Shown here one piece after another: positions 47,020 to 55,888 of a stretch of DNA of 64,000 bases. Location: assembly GCA_024403715.1 (NCBI GenBank), contig JAKSRJ010000003.1:45851-109850 (forward strand), read 5' to 3'. The translations under genes and the position numbers were made by a program. The DNA comes from Saccharofermentans sp. (lineage in GTDB: Bacteria; Bacillota; Clostridia; Saccharofermentanales; Saccharofermentanaceae). The notes beneath the pieces were generated by a model. That model saw nothing but the letters and a program-made list of their open reading frames with translations. It did not search any database and was not told where the DNA came from. Every line of letters starts with the position of its first letter. Position 1 is the stretch's first letter.

Positions 47020-49413
47020 ATGGCTAAGAGTACAAAAACTATCACAACTAAGTTGCTCGAAGAGAAGATGCAGGCTCATATGAGAGCTGAGACAGGTCTT
47101 CCACTCGAAGAGGCTACACCAAGCGATTATTGGACAGCCCTTTCTAAGAGCGTAGTAGAAATCATTTCAGACAATTTCCTTGCAACAAGAAGAGCATATC
47201 TCCCTCAGAGACAGGCTCATTATTTATCAGCAGAGTTCTTGGAGGGAAGATCTTTGCTTAATAACCTCGTAAATCTTGGTGTTTACGATCAGGCTAAGGA
47301 AGCAATGGAGCACTTTGGCATGAATCTTACAGACATTCTCGAGGAGGAGACAGATCCATCTCTCGGTAATGGTGGTCTCGGAAGACTTGCTGCTTGCTTC
47401 ATGGATTCATGTGCAACTCTTAATCTCCCAGTAAGTGGTTACGGTATTCTCTATCGTTACGGTTTGTTCCGTCAGAAGATTGAGAATGGTTTCCAGAGAG
47501 AGTATCCAGATTCTTGGATGGAGAAGGGTTACCCATTCACACTTCCTAGATACGACAGAAAAGTTAAGGTTCACTACAATGATATGGATGTATGGGCTGT
47601 TCCATACGATCTTCCTATCACAGGTTACGGCACTAAGAACATCAACCTCTTGAGACTTTGGAAGGCTGAGCCTGCACAGGACTTCGACTTCAACCTCTTT
47701 AATTCCCAGAGATTTGATGATGCTGTTATCGAGAGAAACCGTGTTAATGATATTTGGAGAGTTCTCTATCCTAACGATTCTTCTTACGATGGTAAGGTTC
47801 TTCGTGTACGTCAGCAGTACTTCTTCGTATCCGCTTCTATGCAGGATATCGTTAGAAAGTATAAGAAGGCTCACGGCGACGATCTCCGCGATTTCGCTAA
47901 GTACAATGTAATTCAGCTTAACGATACACACCCTGTTATCGGTATCCCAGAGCTTATGAGAATTCTCGTTGACGAGAATGGTGTTGACTGGGTAGAAGCT
48001 TGGGAGATTACAAAGGCTACATTCTGCTATACAAACCACACAGTAATGCAGGAGGCTCTCGAGAAGTGGGATATCTCCATCTTCCGTTACCTCTTCCCAA
48101 GAATTTACGAGATCATAGAGGGTATCAATAATCAGTTCAGAGCTCAGATGTACGAGGCTGGTCTTTATTCCGAGCTTATCGACAGAATGAGCCCTCTTGC
48201 TGATGGTAAGATCCAGATGGCTTGGCTTGCAATCTACGGTTCACACTCTGTAAACGGTGTTGCAGCTCTCCACACAGATATTCTTAAGAAAGATACACTT
48301 AAGGATTGGTACGAGATTTATCCTGAGAAGTTCTCTAACAAGACAAACGGTGTTACACCTAGAAGATGGCTCCGTGCTTGTAATCCTGAGCTTGCTGGCC
48401 TTATCACAGAGCTCTTAGGTTCTGATCACTGGGTAACACATCTTGACGATTTGAAGCAGCTCGAGAAGTTTGCTGATGATGAAGAAGTTCTTAAGAAGTT
48501 CCTCGCAGTTAAGAAGTCTCAGAAGGAGAAGCTCGCTGCTCACCTTTCTAAGCAGGGTGTTGAGCTTGATCCTAACTCTGTATTCGACGTACAGATTAAG
48601 AGACTCCATGAGTATAAGAGACAGCTCCTCAATGCTTTGTATGCACTTGATCTCTATCACAGAATCAAGGAGAATCCAAAGCTCGAGCTTCCTCCTGTAA
48701 CAATTATCTTTGGTGCTAAGGCTGCTCCTGGTTACTTCAGAGCTAAAGCTATCATCAAGTTCATCAATGAGATTGCACGTCTTATCGATTCTGATCCAGA
48801 TATGAAGGGTAGACTTAAGGTCGTATTCATCGAGAACTACTGTGTATCCTTCGGTGAAAAGCTCTTCCCAGCTGCAGATGTATCTGAGCAGATTTCTACA
48901 GCAGGTCTCGAGGCTTCCGGTACAGGTAACATGAAGTTCATGATGAACGGTGCTGTTACACTCGGTACAATGGACGGTGCTAACGTAGAGATTAATGAGT
49001 GCGTAGGTGCTGATAATATCTACATCTTCGGTTGCCGTGCTGAGAATATGGCTGCTACTAAGGCTTACTACAACCCACAGTGGCAGTATGAGAACATCCC
49101 AGGCATTAAGTGGGCTATGGATAAGCTTATCGATGGTACATTTAATGATGAGGGAACAGGTATGTTCAGAGACCTCTATAACGGTATCATCTATGGTGAT
49201 AACTGGAATCCAGGCGATACTTACTATGTACTTGGTGATTTCGACGACTACAGAAAGACAAGAGATCAGCTCTACATGGATTACAAGAATGAGATGGCAT
49301 GGGCTAAGAAGTGCTGGCTCAACATCGCTAACTCTGGTAAGTTCTCTTCTGATAGAACTATTTCTGAGTACGCTGAGGGTATCTGGAAGATTAAGCCTTG
49401 CAAGATCAAGTAA
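47020..49413 (+). CDS. glgP: Glycogen phosphorylase
   Basis: 797 residues, full length. It releases glucose-1-phosphate from glycogen or similar alpha-glucans, using pyridoxal phosphate. The cofactor lysine is K639 in GTGNMKFMMNG; earlier conserved stretches include AEFLEGRSLLNN, DPSLGNGGLGRLAA and the IQLNDTHP region. Codon bias is very strong, as for a highly expressed gene. No in-frame start is found upstream, so the ATG at 47020 stands despite the remote Shine-Dalgarno. Single gene with promoter and terminator; no other glycogen genes are in view. Confidence 0.98.
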   Translation: MAKSTKTITTKLLEEKMQAHMRAETGLPLEEATPSDYWTALSKSVVEIISDNFLATRRAYLPQRQAHYLSAEFLEGRSLLNNLVNLGVYDQAKEAMEHFGMNLTDILEEETDPSLGNGGLGRLAACFMDSCATLNLPVSGYGILYRYGLFRQKIENGFQREYPDSWMEKGYPFTLPRYDRKVKVHYNDMDVWAVPYDLPITGYGTKNINLLRLWKAEPAQDFDFNLFNSQRFDDAVIERNRVNDIWRVLYPNDSSYDGKVLRVRQQYFFVSASMQDIVRKYKKAHGDDLRDFAKYNVIQLNDTHPVIGIPELMRILVDENGVDWVEAWEITKATFCYTNHTVMQEALEKWDISIFRYLFPRIYEIIEGINNQFRAQMYEAGLYSELIDRMSPLADGKIQMAWLAIYGSHSVNGVAALHTDILKKDTLKDWYEIYPEKFSNKTNGVTPRRWLRACNPELAGLITELLGSDHWVTHLDDLKQLEKFADDEEVLKKFLAVKKSQKEKLAAHLSKQGVELDPNSVFDVQIKRLHEYKRQLLNALYALDLYHRIKENPKLELPPVTIIFGAKAAPGYFRAKAIIKFINEIARLIDSDPDMKGRLKVVFIENYCVSFGEKLFPAADVSEQISTAGLEASGTGNMKFMMNGAVTLGTMDGANVEINECVGADNIYIFGCRAENMAATKAYYNPQWQYENIPGIKWAMDKLIDGTFNDEGTGMFRDLYNGIIYGDNWNPGDTYYVLGDFDDYRKTRDQLYMDYKNEMAWAKKCWLNIANSGKFSSDRTISEYAEGIWKIKPCKIK

Positions 49414-49441
49414 TTAGCCTTTAAAACCTAATAAATACTAG

Positions 49442-49477
49442 CGCCGTTGCTTTGATTATCGAAGTAACGGCGTTTTT
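49442..49477 (+). terminator. Rho-independent terminator after glgP
   Basis: CGCCGTT...CTTTG paired with CGAAG...AACGGCG around an ATTAT loop, then TTTTT. Confidence 0.88.
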
Positions 49478-49546
49478 ATGTGAATATGCAACAAAGGCAT
49501 AAATTGCACACTATATTTTTGTTATTTATTAACAATTAGTAAATTA

Positions 49547-49574
49547 TTGAGAAAAAAAGGCGTAATGGTATTAT
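49547..49574 (+). promoter_or_regulatory. Promoter for a candidate small RNA
   Basis: TTGAGA (49547-49552), 16 bp, TATTAT (49569-49574), downstream of the glgP terminator and pointing into a gene-free stretch. Confidence 0.6.
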
Positions 49575-49580
49575 TGAATT

Positions 49581-49681
49581 GTGGTTAGGAACATTGCCGT
49601 TCTTGTCACTCTCATAAAAAATTTGCCCGAACTTTTTATGTTGTTACTTATAACAAACCGCGACCCGGCGGTTTGTTTTTT
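49581..49681 (+). ncRNA. Candidate small RNA, about 100 nt
   Basis: A promoter at 49547-49574 predicts a start near 49581. An intrinsic terminator ends at 49681: a 10-bp perfect stem, AACAAACCGC paired with GCGGTTTGTT, with loop GACCCG and a T tract. Between lies no gene: the only plus-strand frame here begins without a ribosome binding site and runs into the antisense of the metallophosphoesterase. The RNA does not match a family I recognise. It is also convergent with the metallophosphoesterase gene, so it might act on that message or be a decoy element. Confidence 0.5.
49652..49681 (+). terminator. Rho-independent terminator of the candidate small RNA
   Basis: 10-bp perfect stem, 6-base loop, T tract interrupted by one G only; it lies 13 bases from the metallophosphoesterase stop and could help end that gene in the other direction. 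Confidence 0.8.
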
Positions 49682-49693
49682 GTTTACGGGGAA

Positions 49694-50572
49694 TTATTTA
49701 TCGTTAACCTTAATGCTAATAATATTGACTTCTGGGCGGCAGAAGAATCGGATAGGAACTAAGACACAGCCTATACCCTTAGAGATGAATAACTTAATAC
49801 CATTGACTTCGTGAATACCACTAATGATACCCTTACGAGGAAGTTCATCCTTACGAAGCAGGAATTCAAGCTTAAATGGCGTTCTAATCTGTCCACCATG
49901 AATATGACCTGATATTATACCGTTGACCTTAAAAGGCAATTCTGGAGGCATATGAAGCACAATATCAGGATTATGCGCGAGCATAACATAAGACTTATGG
50001 TTAAATTCGCTAGAAGGCGTAGGAGGAGCGAACCAGATTCGGTCATGTCTTCCTGTGTCGCCTACACCACCGAACGCAATATAGCGCCCATCTACGCGTG
50101 ATTTAAGGTACTTAATAACTCCACCCATATAATCCATAGGTAGCGCACCTATATCTTCTAGCTCCATAGGGTAGTCGTGATTGCCTGTAACACCCCAGAA
50201 AGGTATCTTAAGAGCTTTGCAGGTCTCGCTAACATATATTAGGTATTTGTAGCCTTTAAGCGCGTGATTGGCGTGATTAACTGTGTCGCCACCAAATATT
50301 ACTGCGTCTATTCCTCCGTTTTTATGTTCCTGTGCTATGATTTTGGCTAGCTTGATTGGAGGAACCATGCAAGCCTCTGCGTGTACATCAGAAAAGAAAA
50401 GAATTCTAAGATCTTCTTTGTCATTTGAAGAGGTGCATTGAGAGCTACTAGATGAGCCAATCTCAAAGGTATCGTGTGTAATCTTTACTAAGGACGCTTC
50501 AATCAAGCCCCATATAATTAGAGCTATTCCAATGCACGCAATAATAATTAAAGCAATTCCTAAAAAATACAT
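49694..50572 (-). CDS. Membrane-anchored metallophosphoesterase
   Basis: 292 residues. An N-terminal membrane helix (about 2-28) is followed by a calcineurin-type phosphoesterase: FFSDVHAE, then GGDTVNHA, GVTGNHDYP and GHIHGGQ, so all five metal-binding blocks are present. In similar YkuE-like proteins the substrate may be a phospholipid or UDP-diacylglucosamine-like head group, but this one is uncertain. It is divergent from the PC4 gene and ends beside the candidate RNA. Confidence 0.9.
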   Translation of the reverse strand: MYFLGIALIIIACIGIALIIWGLIEASLVKITHDTFEIGSSSSSQCTSSNDKEDLRILFFSDVHAEACMVPPIKLAKIIAQEHKNGGIDAVIFGGDTVNHANHALKGYKYLIYVSETCKALKIPFWGVTGNHDYPMELEDIGALPMDYMGGVIKYLKSRVDGRYIAFGGVGDTGRHDRIWFAPPTPSSEFNHKSYVMLAHNPDIVLHMPPELPFKVNGIISGHIHGGQIRTPFKLEFLLRKDELPRKGIISGIHEVNGIKLFISKGIGCVLVPIRFFCRPEVNIISIKVNDK

Positions 50573-50654
50573 GCGAACCTTCTTTTTATTATAATAATTT
50601 TATTATATAATAAACGCATTAATGAAATATACCCAAGTTTTGTAGGAGGTTTAT

Positions 50655-50897
50655 ATGCCTAAGACAGAGATTAAGTTCGAGATTGTTAAAAATATTGGTG
50701 TTCTTTCCACAAATAAGTCAGGTTGGCAGAGAGAAGCTAACATCGTAAAGTGGAATGAAGGTAAGGCTAAGCTTGATATCAGAGATTGGGGCCCAGACCA
50801 CGAGAAGGTAGGTAAGGGTATTTCTCTTAACTCTGAGGAAGTAGCTATTCTTAAGGCATTGCTTGAGGATTACGATCCATCTGAGACAGAGGCTTAA
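50655..50897 (+). CDS. PC4/YdbC-type single-stranded DNA-binding protein
   Basis: 80 residues, resembling the PC4 family in bacteria (YdbC): FEIVKNIGVLSTNKSGWQRE, followed by EANIVKWNEGKAKLDIRDW, matching the beta-rich ssDNA-binding fold with a C-terminal helix (SEEVAILKALLED). The family can bind single-stranded DNA and RNA; the specific role here is unknown. AGGAGG sits before the ATG. Next gene starts 4 bases after the stop, at a TTG. Confidence 0.85.
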   Translation: MPKTEIKFEIVKNIGVLSTNKSGWQREANIVKWNEGKAKLDIRDWGPDHEKVGKGISLNSEEVAILKALLEDYDPSETEA

Positions 50898-50901
50898 TTA
50901 A

Positions 50902-51537
50902 TTGCGAAGCGAGGAACGCGCCGGTATATTGGCGCTAATCCTTCTTCTCACATGGGGTACAGTAATTACATTACCCCTCCACGAATTCACTGATTTGCTT
51001 GCAGGATTTGTAAGTAAGGGTGTAATGAGGATTAGCGAAGCAACTCCAACAGCTGTAGTAACTATACTGCAGCTGATTTCATTTACTGTAGTAGAAATAA
51101 TACTTTTGCTTCTGTCTAAGACTAGATTTGCACTTTATATTCCTACTGTGGCTACAGTAATTACTACTATTCATTTTGTAGTTAATATAGCTATTTGGCG
51201 TTATTTTGATTCAACTAAAGGTATTGCCCTTGGTATTACTTTGGCGCTTCTTGCGGTATTACATGTCACAAAGGCTGAGAAAATACTTATATGGCTTTGT
51301 GATTTTTATATCTATTCATTAAGTATATTCCTAGCTACTGGACTGATATTTATTCCTCTAGCAAATAGATTTCCAAAATTAGCGCCAATTCTTTATATCA
51401 AAAACTACCAAAGTTATGATTTGGGAGCATCATTTAGTGGTTTCTTGACACTGCCTGCAATTGTATGGGGTGCGTTCTTTATGGTGTTGCTCTCATTACC
51501 AGTTATCTACTATACATTTTCAAGACGTAAAGCTTAA
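50902..51537 (+). CDS. Polytopic membrane protein, hypothetical
   Basis: 211 residues with about six membrane helices. The start is uncertain: TTG at 50902 is used here, with a weak GAGG before it; another TTG in frame at 50929 is also possible. I recognise no family. It precedes ligA by 11 bases and follows the PC4 gene by 4, so it is probably co-transcribed with ligA. Confidence 0.65.
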   Translation: MRSEERAGILALILLLTWGTVITLPLHEFTDLLAGFVSKGVMRISEATPTAVVTILQLISFTVVEIILLLLSKTRFALYIPTVATVITTIHFVVNIAIWRYFDSTKGIALGITLALLAVLHVTKAEKILIWLCDFYIYSLSIFLATGLIFIPLANRFPKLAPILYIKNYQSYDLGASFSGFLTLPAIVWGAFFMVLLSLPVIYYTFSRRKA

Positions 51538-51548
51538 GAGATTTTATT

Positions 51549-53582
51549 ATGGATCAAATTAGTTTATTCGATATTATTGCTATTCCTGAAGATATAAAAA
51601 AAGAGTACGACAAGCTTGTTGAGTCATTGAACTACCATGCTAAGCGCTACTACGATGAAGATGAGCCTGAGATTTCAGACTATGAATATGATATGCAGAA
51701 TAATCGATTGAAGGAGATAGAAAAGGAATATTCTTCGATTATTAGAGAGGATTCTCCATCTCTTCGTGTAGGATGGAAAGCAAGTAAGGGAAAGACCGTT
51801 AAGCATGATGTACCTATGCTTTCTTTGCAGGATGTTTTTTCTAGACAGGAAGTAGATGAGTTTGTTAATTCTACGATAGAGCAGTTAGGCGAAGGTACTG
51901 AGTTCTTAGTAGAGACTAAGATTGATGGTCTGTCGATGGCACTTCGCTATGAGAACGGAATTTTAACTACAGCTGTAACTAGAGGTGATGGAATAACAGA
52001 AGGTGAAGACGTTACTGCTAATGCTGTAGAGATTGAGGATGTAGTTAAAAAGCTAAATACTCCTGTCGAGTACTTAGAGATTAGAGGTGAGGTTTACATG
52101 ACCCGTAAGGCCTTTGCTGATGTAAATGAAAAGGCTATTACTAAGGGTGAGAAGACTTTTGCTAATCCACGTAACTGTGCTGCAGGAACACTACGTCAAC
52201 TCGATACATCAATTACTAGAGATCGTGGTTTATCTCTTTTTATCTTTAATGTTCAGGCTACACGAGGAATTGAATTTAAGACGCATAGCGCGGGCTATGA
52301 GTTTTTAAAGAATAACGGTGTAAAAACTATCGATATGTACTTTAAGTGTAAGACTTCAGATGAAGTTTGGGAGGCAATCCAAAAGATTGGTGATGCTAGA
52401 GGTGAGCTACCTTATGATATCGATGGTGCAGTAGTTAAGATTAATTCTATTGCGGACAGAGATAGACTTGGAACAACTATTAAGTTCCCAAGATGGGCTG
52501 TAGCTTACAAGTATCCTCCAGAAGAAAAAGAGACAGTTCTTCTCGAGGTAGAAGTTAATACTGGAAGAACAGGACGAGTAACCCCTGTAGCTATCTTTGA
52601 ACCTATTAATCTTTGTGGTACTTCAGTATCTCGTGCGACCCTTAATAATCAGGATTTTATTGATGATTTGGGTGTGGGTATTGGCGATACTATCGTTGTG
52701 TATAAATCTGGTGAGATTATTCCTAAGATTAAGTCTGTAAACAAGGACAAGCGCCCTTCTAATTGGACTCCATATAAGATGCCAATGATTTGTCCTATGT
52801 GTGGACATGAGTTGGTGCGCGAAGAGGATGCAGCTAATATTATGTGCGTTAATCCAATGTGCCCTGCTGTCATAGTAAATTCTATTTTGAATTTTGTTTC
52901 TCGTGACTCGCTTAATATCAAGGGTTTTGGATATGAGCTTGTGAAGGCTTTGGTAGATGGGGGATTTGTTAAGGACTTTGCGGATATCTTTTCACTTAAG
53001 GAAAAGCGAGATGAACTTATTGAGAAGAAGGTTTTGGGCCTGGCGAAGAATACAGATAAGCTACTCGACAGTATTGAAGCAACAAAAGCTACAGCAACCG
53101 CAGAGAATGTGCTTACAGGACTTGGTGTTCCTAATGTAGGCAAGGCGACTTCACGTGAGTTATTAAAACACTTTGGTTCTATTAATAAAGTTGCTGAAGC
53201 ATCAGTAGAAGAATTGGTTGAAGTAGGTGACATTGGGCTTATTTCGGCTCAAAGTATCTATAATTTCTTCCAAGAAGAGCAAAATAAGCAATTACTCGCA
53301 AACCTAGAAATGGCGGGCCTTTGCTTCACGAGTAACAATGTTAAAGTGGGTTCTAGCCTGGATGGTATGACATTTGTTATTACTGGTACTCTGCCTTCCA
53401 TGACTCGTGATGAAGCTGTTAAGATTATTGAGAGTAATGGTGGCAAAGTTTCTGGTTCTGTGTCTAAGAAGACTACTTATCTACTCGAGGGCGCAGATGC
53501 AGGCTCCAAAGCTACTAAGGCAAGAACTCTCGGAGTAGCAATAATTAGTGCAGCTGAGTTGCTCTCTATGGTGGAGGCATAA
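51549..53582 (+). CDS. ligA: NAD-dependent DNA ligase
   Basis: 677 residues. Seals nicks in DNA. The adenylation lysine is K124 in ETKIDGLSM, followed by the OB fold. The zinc finger has CPMCG and CVNPMCP, and helix-hairpin-helix motifs (VLGLAKNTDKL..., GLGVPNVGKATSRELL) lead to a C-terminal BRCT domain (about 600-677, GMTFVITGTLPSMTRDEAVKII). This is the full bacterial layout. The fthC gene starts 3 bases after the stop. Confidence 0.98.
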   Translation: MDQISLFDIIAIPEDIKKEYDKLVESLNYHAKRYYDEDEPEISDYEYDMQNNRLKEIEKEYSSIIREDSPSLRVGWKASKGKTVKHDVPMLSLQDVFSRQEVDEFVNSTIEQLGEGTEFLVETKIDGLSMALRYENGILTTAVTRGDGITEGEDVTANAVEIEDVVKKLNTPVEYLEIRGEVYMTRKAFADVNEKAITKGEKTFANPRNCAAGTLRQLDTSITRDRGLSLFIFNVQATRGIEFKTHSAGYEFLKNNGVKTIDMYFKCKTSDEVWEAIQKIGDARGELPYDIDGAVVKINSIADRDRLGTTIKFPRWAVAYKYPPEEKETVLLEVEVNTGRTGRVTPVAIFEPINLCGTSVSRATLNNQDFIDDLGVGIGDTIVVYKSGEIIPKIKSVNKDKRPSNWTPYKMPMICPMCGHELVREEDAANIMCVNPMCPAVIVNSILNFVSRDSLNIKGFGYELVKALVDGGFVKDFADIFSLKEKRDELIEKKVLGLAKNTDKLLDSIEATKATATAENVLTGLGVPNVGKATSRELLKHFGSINKVAEASVEELVEVGDIGLISAQSIYNFFQEEQNKQLLANLEMAGLCFTSNNVKVGSSLDGMTFVITGTLPSMTRDEAVKIIESNGGKVSGSVSKKTTYLLEGADAGSKATKARTLGVAIISAAELLSMVEA

Positions 53583-53585
53583 GTC

Positions 53586-54167
53586 ATGAGTAATATCGAA
53601 TTTGATAAGAATAGAATAAGGAAGCAGATTCGCGAGCAGCGTAAGTTATTATCTCCTGATGAACTTAAAGCCGCAGATAAAAGACTGTTCGATGAGTTTA
53701 AGAACGCCCTTATGAAGGATAAGGATATGAAGCGAATCTTTGACAAATCAAAGTATATTGCTGTGTATAAGGGAGTTAGAGGTGAGCTTCCTTGCGATAT
53801 GTTATGCGAATATTTAAGATCCTTAGGCAAGCATACCTGCTATCCTAGAACTATAGGTAATGATATGGTCTTTTGCGATATTAATGATCCTTCTACTCAA
53901 TTAGTTAAAGGACAGTTTGGGCTATTAGAGCCAGATGAGAATATTGCTTCAGTTGATAATAAAGACATCTCAATCATGATTATGCCTGGAATCGCGTATG
54001 ATGAAGAGGGATATAGAGTTGGCCAAGGCGGAGGATATTACGATCGGTTTATTGCGGATTTAACTAATGAACCTCTTCTTGTTGGCGTATGTATGAGCTT
54101 CCAGTTAATGTCGTTAGTACCGATAGAGTCTACCGATATTCCTGCAGATGTGGTACTCTGCGTGTGA
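53586..54167 (+). CDS. 5-formyltetrahydrofolate cyclo-ligase
   Basis: 193 residues. Converts 5-formyl-THF to 5,10-methenyl-THF with ATP hydrolysis. Family features are the N-terminal KNRIRKQIREQRKLLS and the C-terminal MPGIAYDEEGYRVGQGGGYYDR loop, with GGGYYDR as the ATP/phosphate-binding motif. It follows ligA by 3 bases and precedes the hypothetical membrane protein by 13. Confidence 0.95.
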   Translation: MSNIEFDKNRIRKQIREQRKLLSPDELKAADKRLFDEFKNALMKDKDMKRIFDKSKYIAVYKGVRGELPCDMLCEYLRSLGKHTCYPRTIGNDMVFCDINDPSTQLVKGQFGLLEPDENIASVDNKDISIMIMPGIAYDEEGYRVGQGGGYYDRFIADLTNEPLLVGVCMSFQLMSLVPIESTDIPADVVLCV

Positions 54168-54180
54168 GGAATTAGAATAG

Positions 54181-54666
54181 ATGAAGTATTATATAGTAAA
54201 TCTTATAGCTCATTTGATAGTTACGGTGATTTTATTCATCGTGATTGTGGTTGGTACGAATCGTAACAAGAAAAGAGAGACTAAGCATGTACTAACTTAC
54301 TTTTTACCACTTATTGCTAGCGCTTTGATGGCTTTCTATTTGATTACTATTACTGGTCCTCGTTTGTTAGATCTTACTGATGTAGTAAGACAAAACTATT
54401 ATTCATATACAGGTGTGATAGATGAGGTTTCTCCAGCAAATAATTATCTAGTTGTTGATGGAGTTAGATACTATATAAATCCGCTTAGATATATTCCTGA
54501 GGTAGGGCAGACAGTACGAATCAAATATACTCAGTACAGTAAGTATTCTGTATCAGTTGAAGTAATGGATGAGATTGATATTACAGAGTCAATTAACGAA
54601 GAATTAGAGACTGCAGTAGTTACTCCAACAGACAGTCCTAGACGTTCCTCGAGAACCCATAATTAA
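54181..54666 (+). CDS. Small membrane protein with C-terminal beta domain, hypothetical
   Basis: 161 residues. Two membrane helices (about 5-24 and 40-60) are followed by a beta-rich extracytoplasmic or cytoplasmic part (about 78-140; YTGVIDEVSPANNYLVVDGVR then YVPEVGQ-like IPEVGQTVRIKY), which resembles an OB-like fold. I do not recognise the family. Last gene of the ligA-side cluster, followed by a terminator at 54694. Confidence 0.65.
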   Translation: MKYYIVNLIAHLIVTVILFIVIVVGTNRNKKRETKHVLTYFLPLIASALMAFYLITITGPRLLDLTDVVRQNYYSYTGVIDEVSPANNYLVVDGVRYYINPLRYIPEVGQTVRIKYTQYSKYSVSVEVMDEIDITESINEELETAVVTPTDSPRRSSRTHN

Positions 54667-54693
54667 GGCGATATATTGTTCCAAATTATACCT

Positions 54694-54727
54694 ATAGTCC
54701 CAACTTTGTCTGGGACTATTTATTTGC
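54694..54727 (+). terminator. Rho-independent terminator after the membrane protein gene
   Basis: A 9-bp perfect stem ATAGTCCCA paired with TGGGACTAT, followed by TTATTTG. Confidence 0.75.
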
Positions 54728-54793
54728 CTTGAAAAAGGCTTTATAAGTTTTGCAAAATATATATACGGAATAAGAATAGATAGGGAGAATTAT

Positions 54794-55366
54794 ATGAATG
54801 TGATGGTACCAGGGGATGCGGTCCCTACTGGCATCTATGTGGTTTGTAGCGACGATTTTTTGCTTAACAAAATCAATGGAATGCTAAGAGTAAAGGGCGT
54901 AATAGGGATATCAGATGCAGAAGGGAAATTCCACTACTTTATAGATGGAAGGAAAAATCTTGGCAGAACGGTCGCGAGAATAGATCAGATAGTATCCGAT
55001 TCGACCGCACTAATAAGAGCTGAGATTGAGAGTGGAAACGCAGTTGCAGAAATCGTAAAAGCTTTATTGGTCTATTATGATTTTGATTTGACTTTGATTG
55101 GAACAATTGCGATACAGGAGATTATCTACCGCATGGTTATTGATAAGGCAGTATATTTCTATAGCATGCGTGAATTAAATAGTATTGCACAAGATATTCT
55201 TAGATTGACATATGAGCAGGTTGAGCGAGATATAAGATATGCTGTTAGAAAGAGTAGCTTTGATGGTATGGGAATAAAGACGGTAATTATTCTTCGCTCT
55301 CTTGCTGATGAAGTCTTTGAGAGAATTGATAAGCTTCAAATGCAAGAAAAAAGGAAGTCCATTTGA
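54794..55366 (+). CDS. Stand-alone Spo0A_C-like DNA-binding protein
   Basis: 190 residues. Residues about 85-165 line up with the Spo0A effector domain: GTIAIQEII where Spo0A has GYxYLREAI, then LNSIAQDILRLTYEQVERDIRYAVRKS where Spo0A has [29 protein letters not shown]. The V-E-R-x-I-R-x-A recognition-helix pattern is kept. The N-terminal 70 residues start with a strand-like IYVVCSDDF but are too short for a full receiver and show no phospho-acceptor Asp in place. The C-terminal end is shorter than in Spo0A. It may be a phosphorylation-independent regulator. A terminator overlaps its stop. Confidence 0.75.
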   Translation: MNVMVPGDAVPTGIYVVCSDDFLLNKINGMLRVKGVIGISDAEGKFHYFIDGRKNLGRTVARIDQIVSDSTALIRAEIESGNAVAEIVKALLVYYDFDLTLIGTIAIQEIIYRMVIDKAVYFYSMRELNSIAQDILRLTYEQVERDIRYAVRKSSFDGMGIKTVIILRSLADEVFERIDKLQMQEKRKSI

Positions 55367-55376
55367 GGGCTTCCTT
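55345..55376. terminator. Bidirectional terminator overlapping the Spo0A_C-like stop
   Basis: AAGGAAGTCC paired with GGGCTTCCTT (one G-U), loop ATTTGA containing the stop codon region. On minus it ends in TTTTTTC, giving HU a strong terminator; on plus it ends TTTATAT, which is weaker. Confidence 0.8.
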
Positions 55377-55409
55377 TATATTCTTTGTAAAGACTGATCG
55401 AGGTAAATA

Positions 55410-55706
55410 TTACTTCTTAGACTTCTTCTTAGAAGCGTTAACCTTATCCTTGAACTCCTTACCAGCCTTGAAAGCAGGAGCCTTGGATGCCTTGATCTTG
55501 ATTGTCTCGCCTGTAGCAGGATTTCTACCCTCACGAGCAGCTCTCTCCTTAACTTCGAAAGTACCGAAGCCAACGAGTGTAACCTTATCACCAGCAGCAA
55601 GTGCTGTCTCGATTGTCTCGATAGTAGCCTTCAAAGCTGCCTCAGCGTCCTTCTTAGAAATCTCAGCATTCTTAGCGATTGCATCAATCAACTCTGTCTT
55701 ATTCAT
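55410..55706 (-). CDS. hup: DNA-binding protein HU
   Basis: 98 residues with the HU signature: [11 protein letters not shown] at the start, the hydrophobic core, and [21 protein letters not shown] for the DNA-binding arm with R and P at the tip, then a Lys/Ser-rich tail. It bends and compacts DNA. Its own near-consensus promoter is at 55754-55782. Nearby Spo0A_C-like gene ends at the shared terminator. Confidence 0.98.
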   Translation of the reverse strand: MNKTELIDAIAKNAEISKKDAEAALKATIETIETALAAGDKVTLVGFGTFEVKERAAREGRNPATGETIKIKASKAPAFKAGKEFKDKVNASKKKSKK

Positions 55707-55753
55707 TATAAGTGCCTCCTAATAAGCCTTTAAAATAGGCAATTTGCAAGGAT

Positions 55754-55782
55754 ATTATCTATGCTATGGCTTGTATTGTCAA
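55754..55782 (-). promoter_or_regulatory. HU promoter
   Basis: On minus, TTGACA (55782-55777), exactly 17 bp, GATAAT (55759-55754). Strong sigma-A type. Confidence 0.88.
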
Positions 55783-55888
55783 GCCTTTTTAAGTTTTTTG
55801 GAGCCTCAAAATGGCTAATATATAAATTGGTAAAAAAAACGATAATAGTGTATGCTTTTTACGACTTCAAAAATGGAGGTATTACACT

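Noticed and set aside
49639..49681. Attenuator leader peptide (TNRDPAV-like) before the terminator
   Set aside because: No downstream biosynthetic gene on plus; the next gene is on minus. The resemblance to ilv leaders is superficial.
49581..49814. Reading frame on plus after glgP, 77 codons
   Set aside because: It runs antisense through the metallophosphoesterase end, has no ribosome binding site, and its composition is unlike the neighbours.
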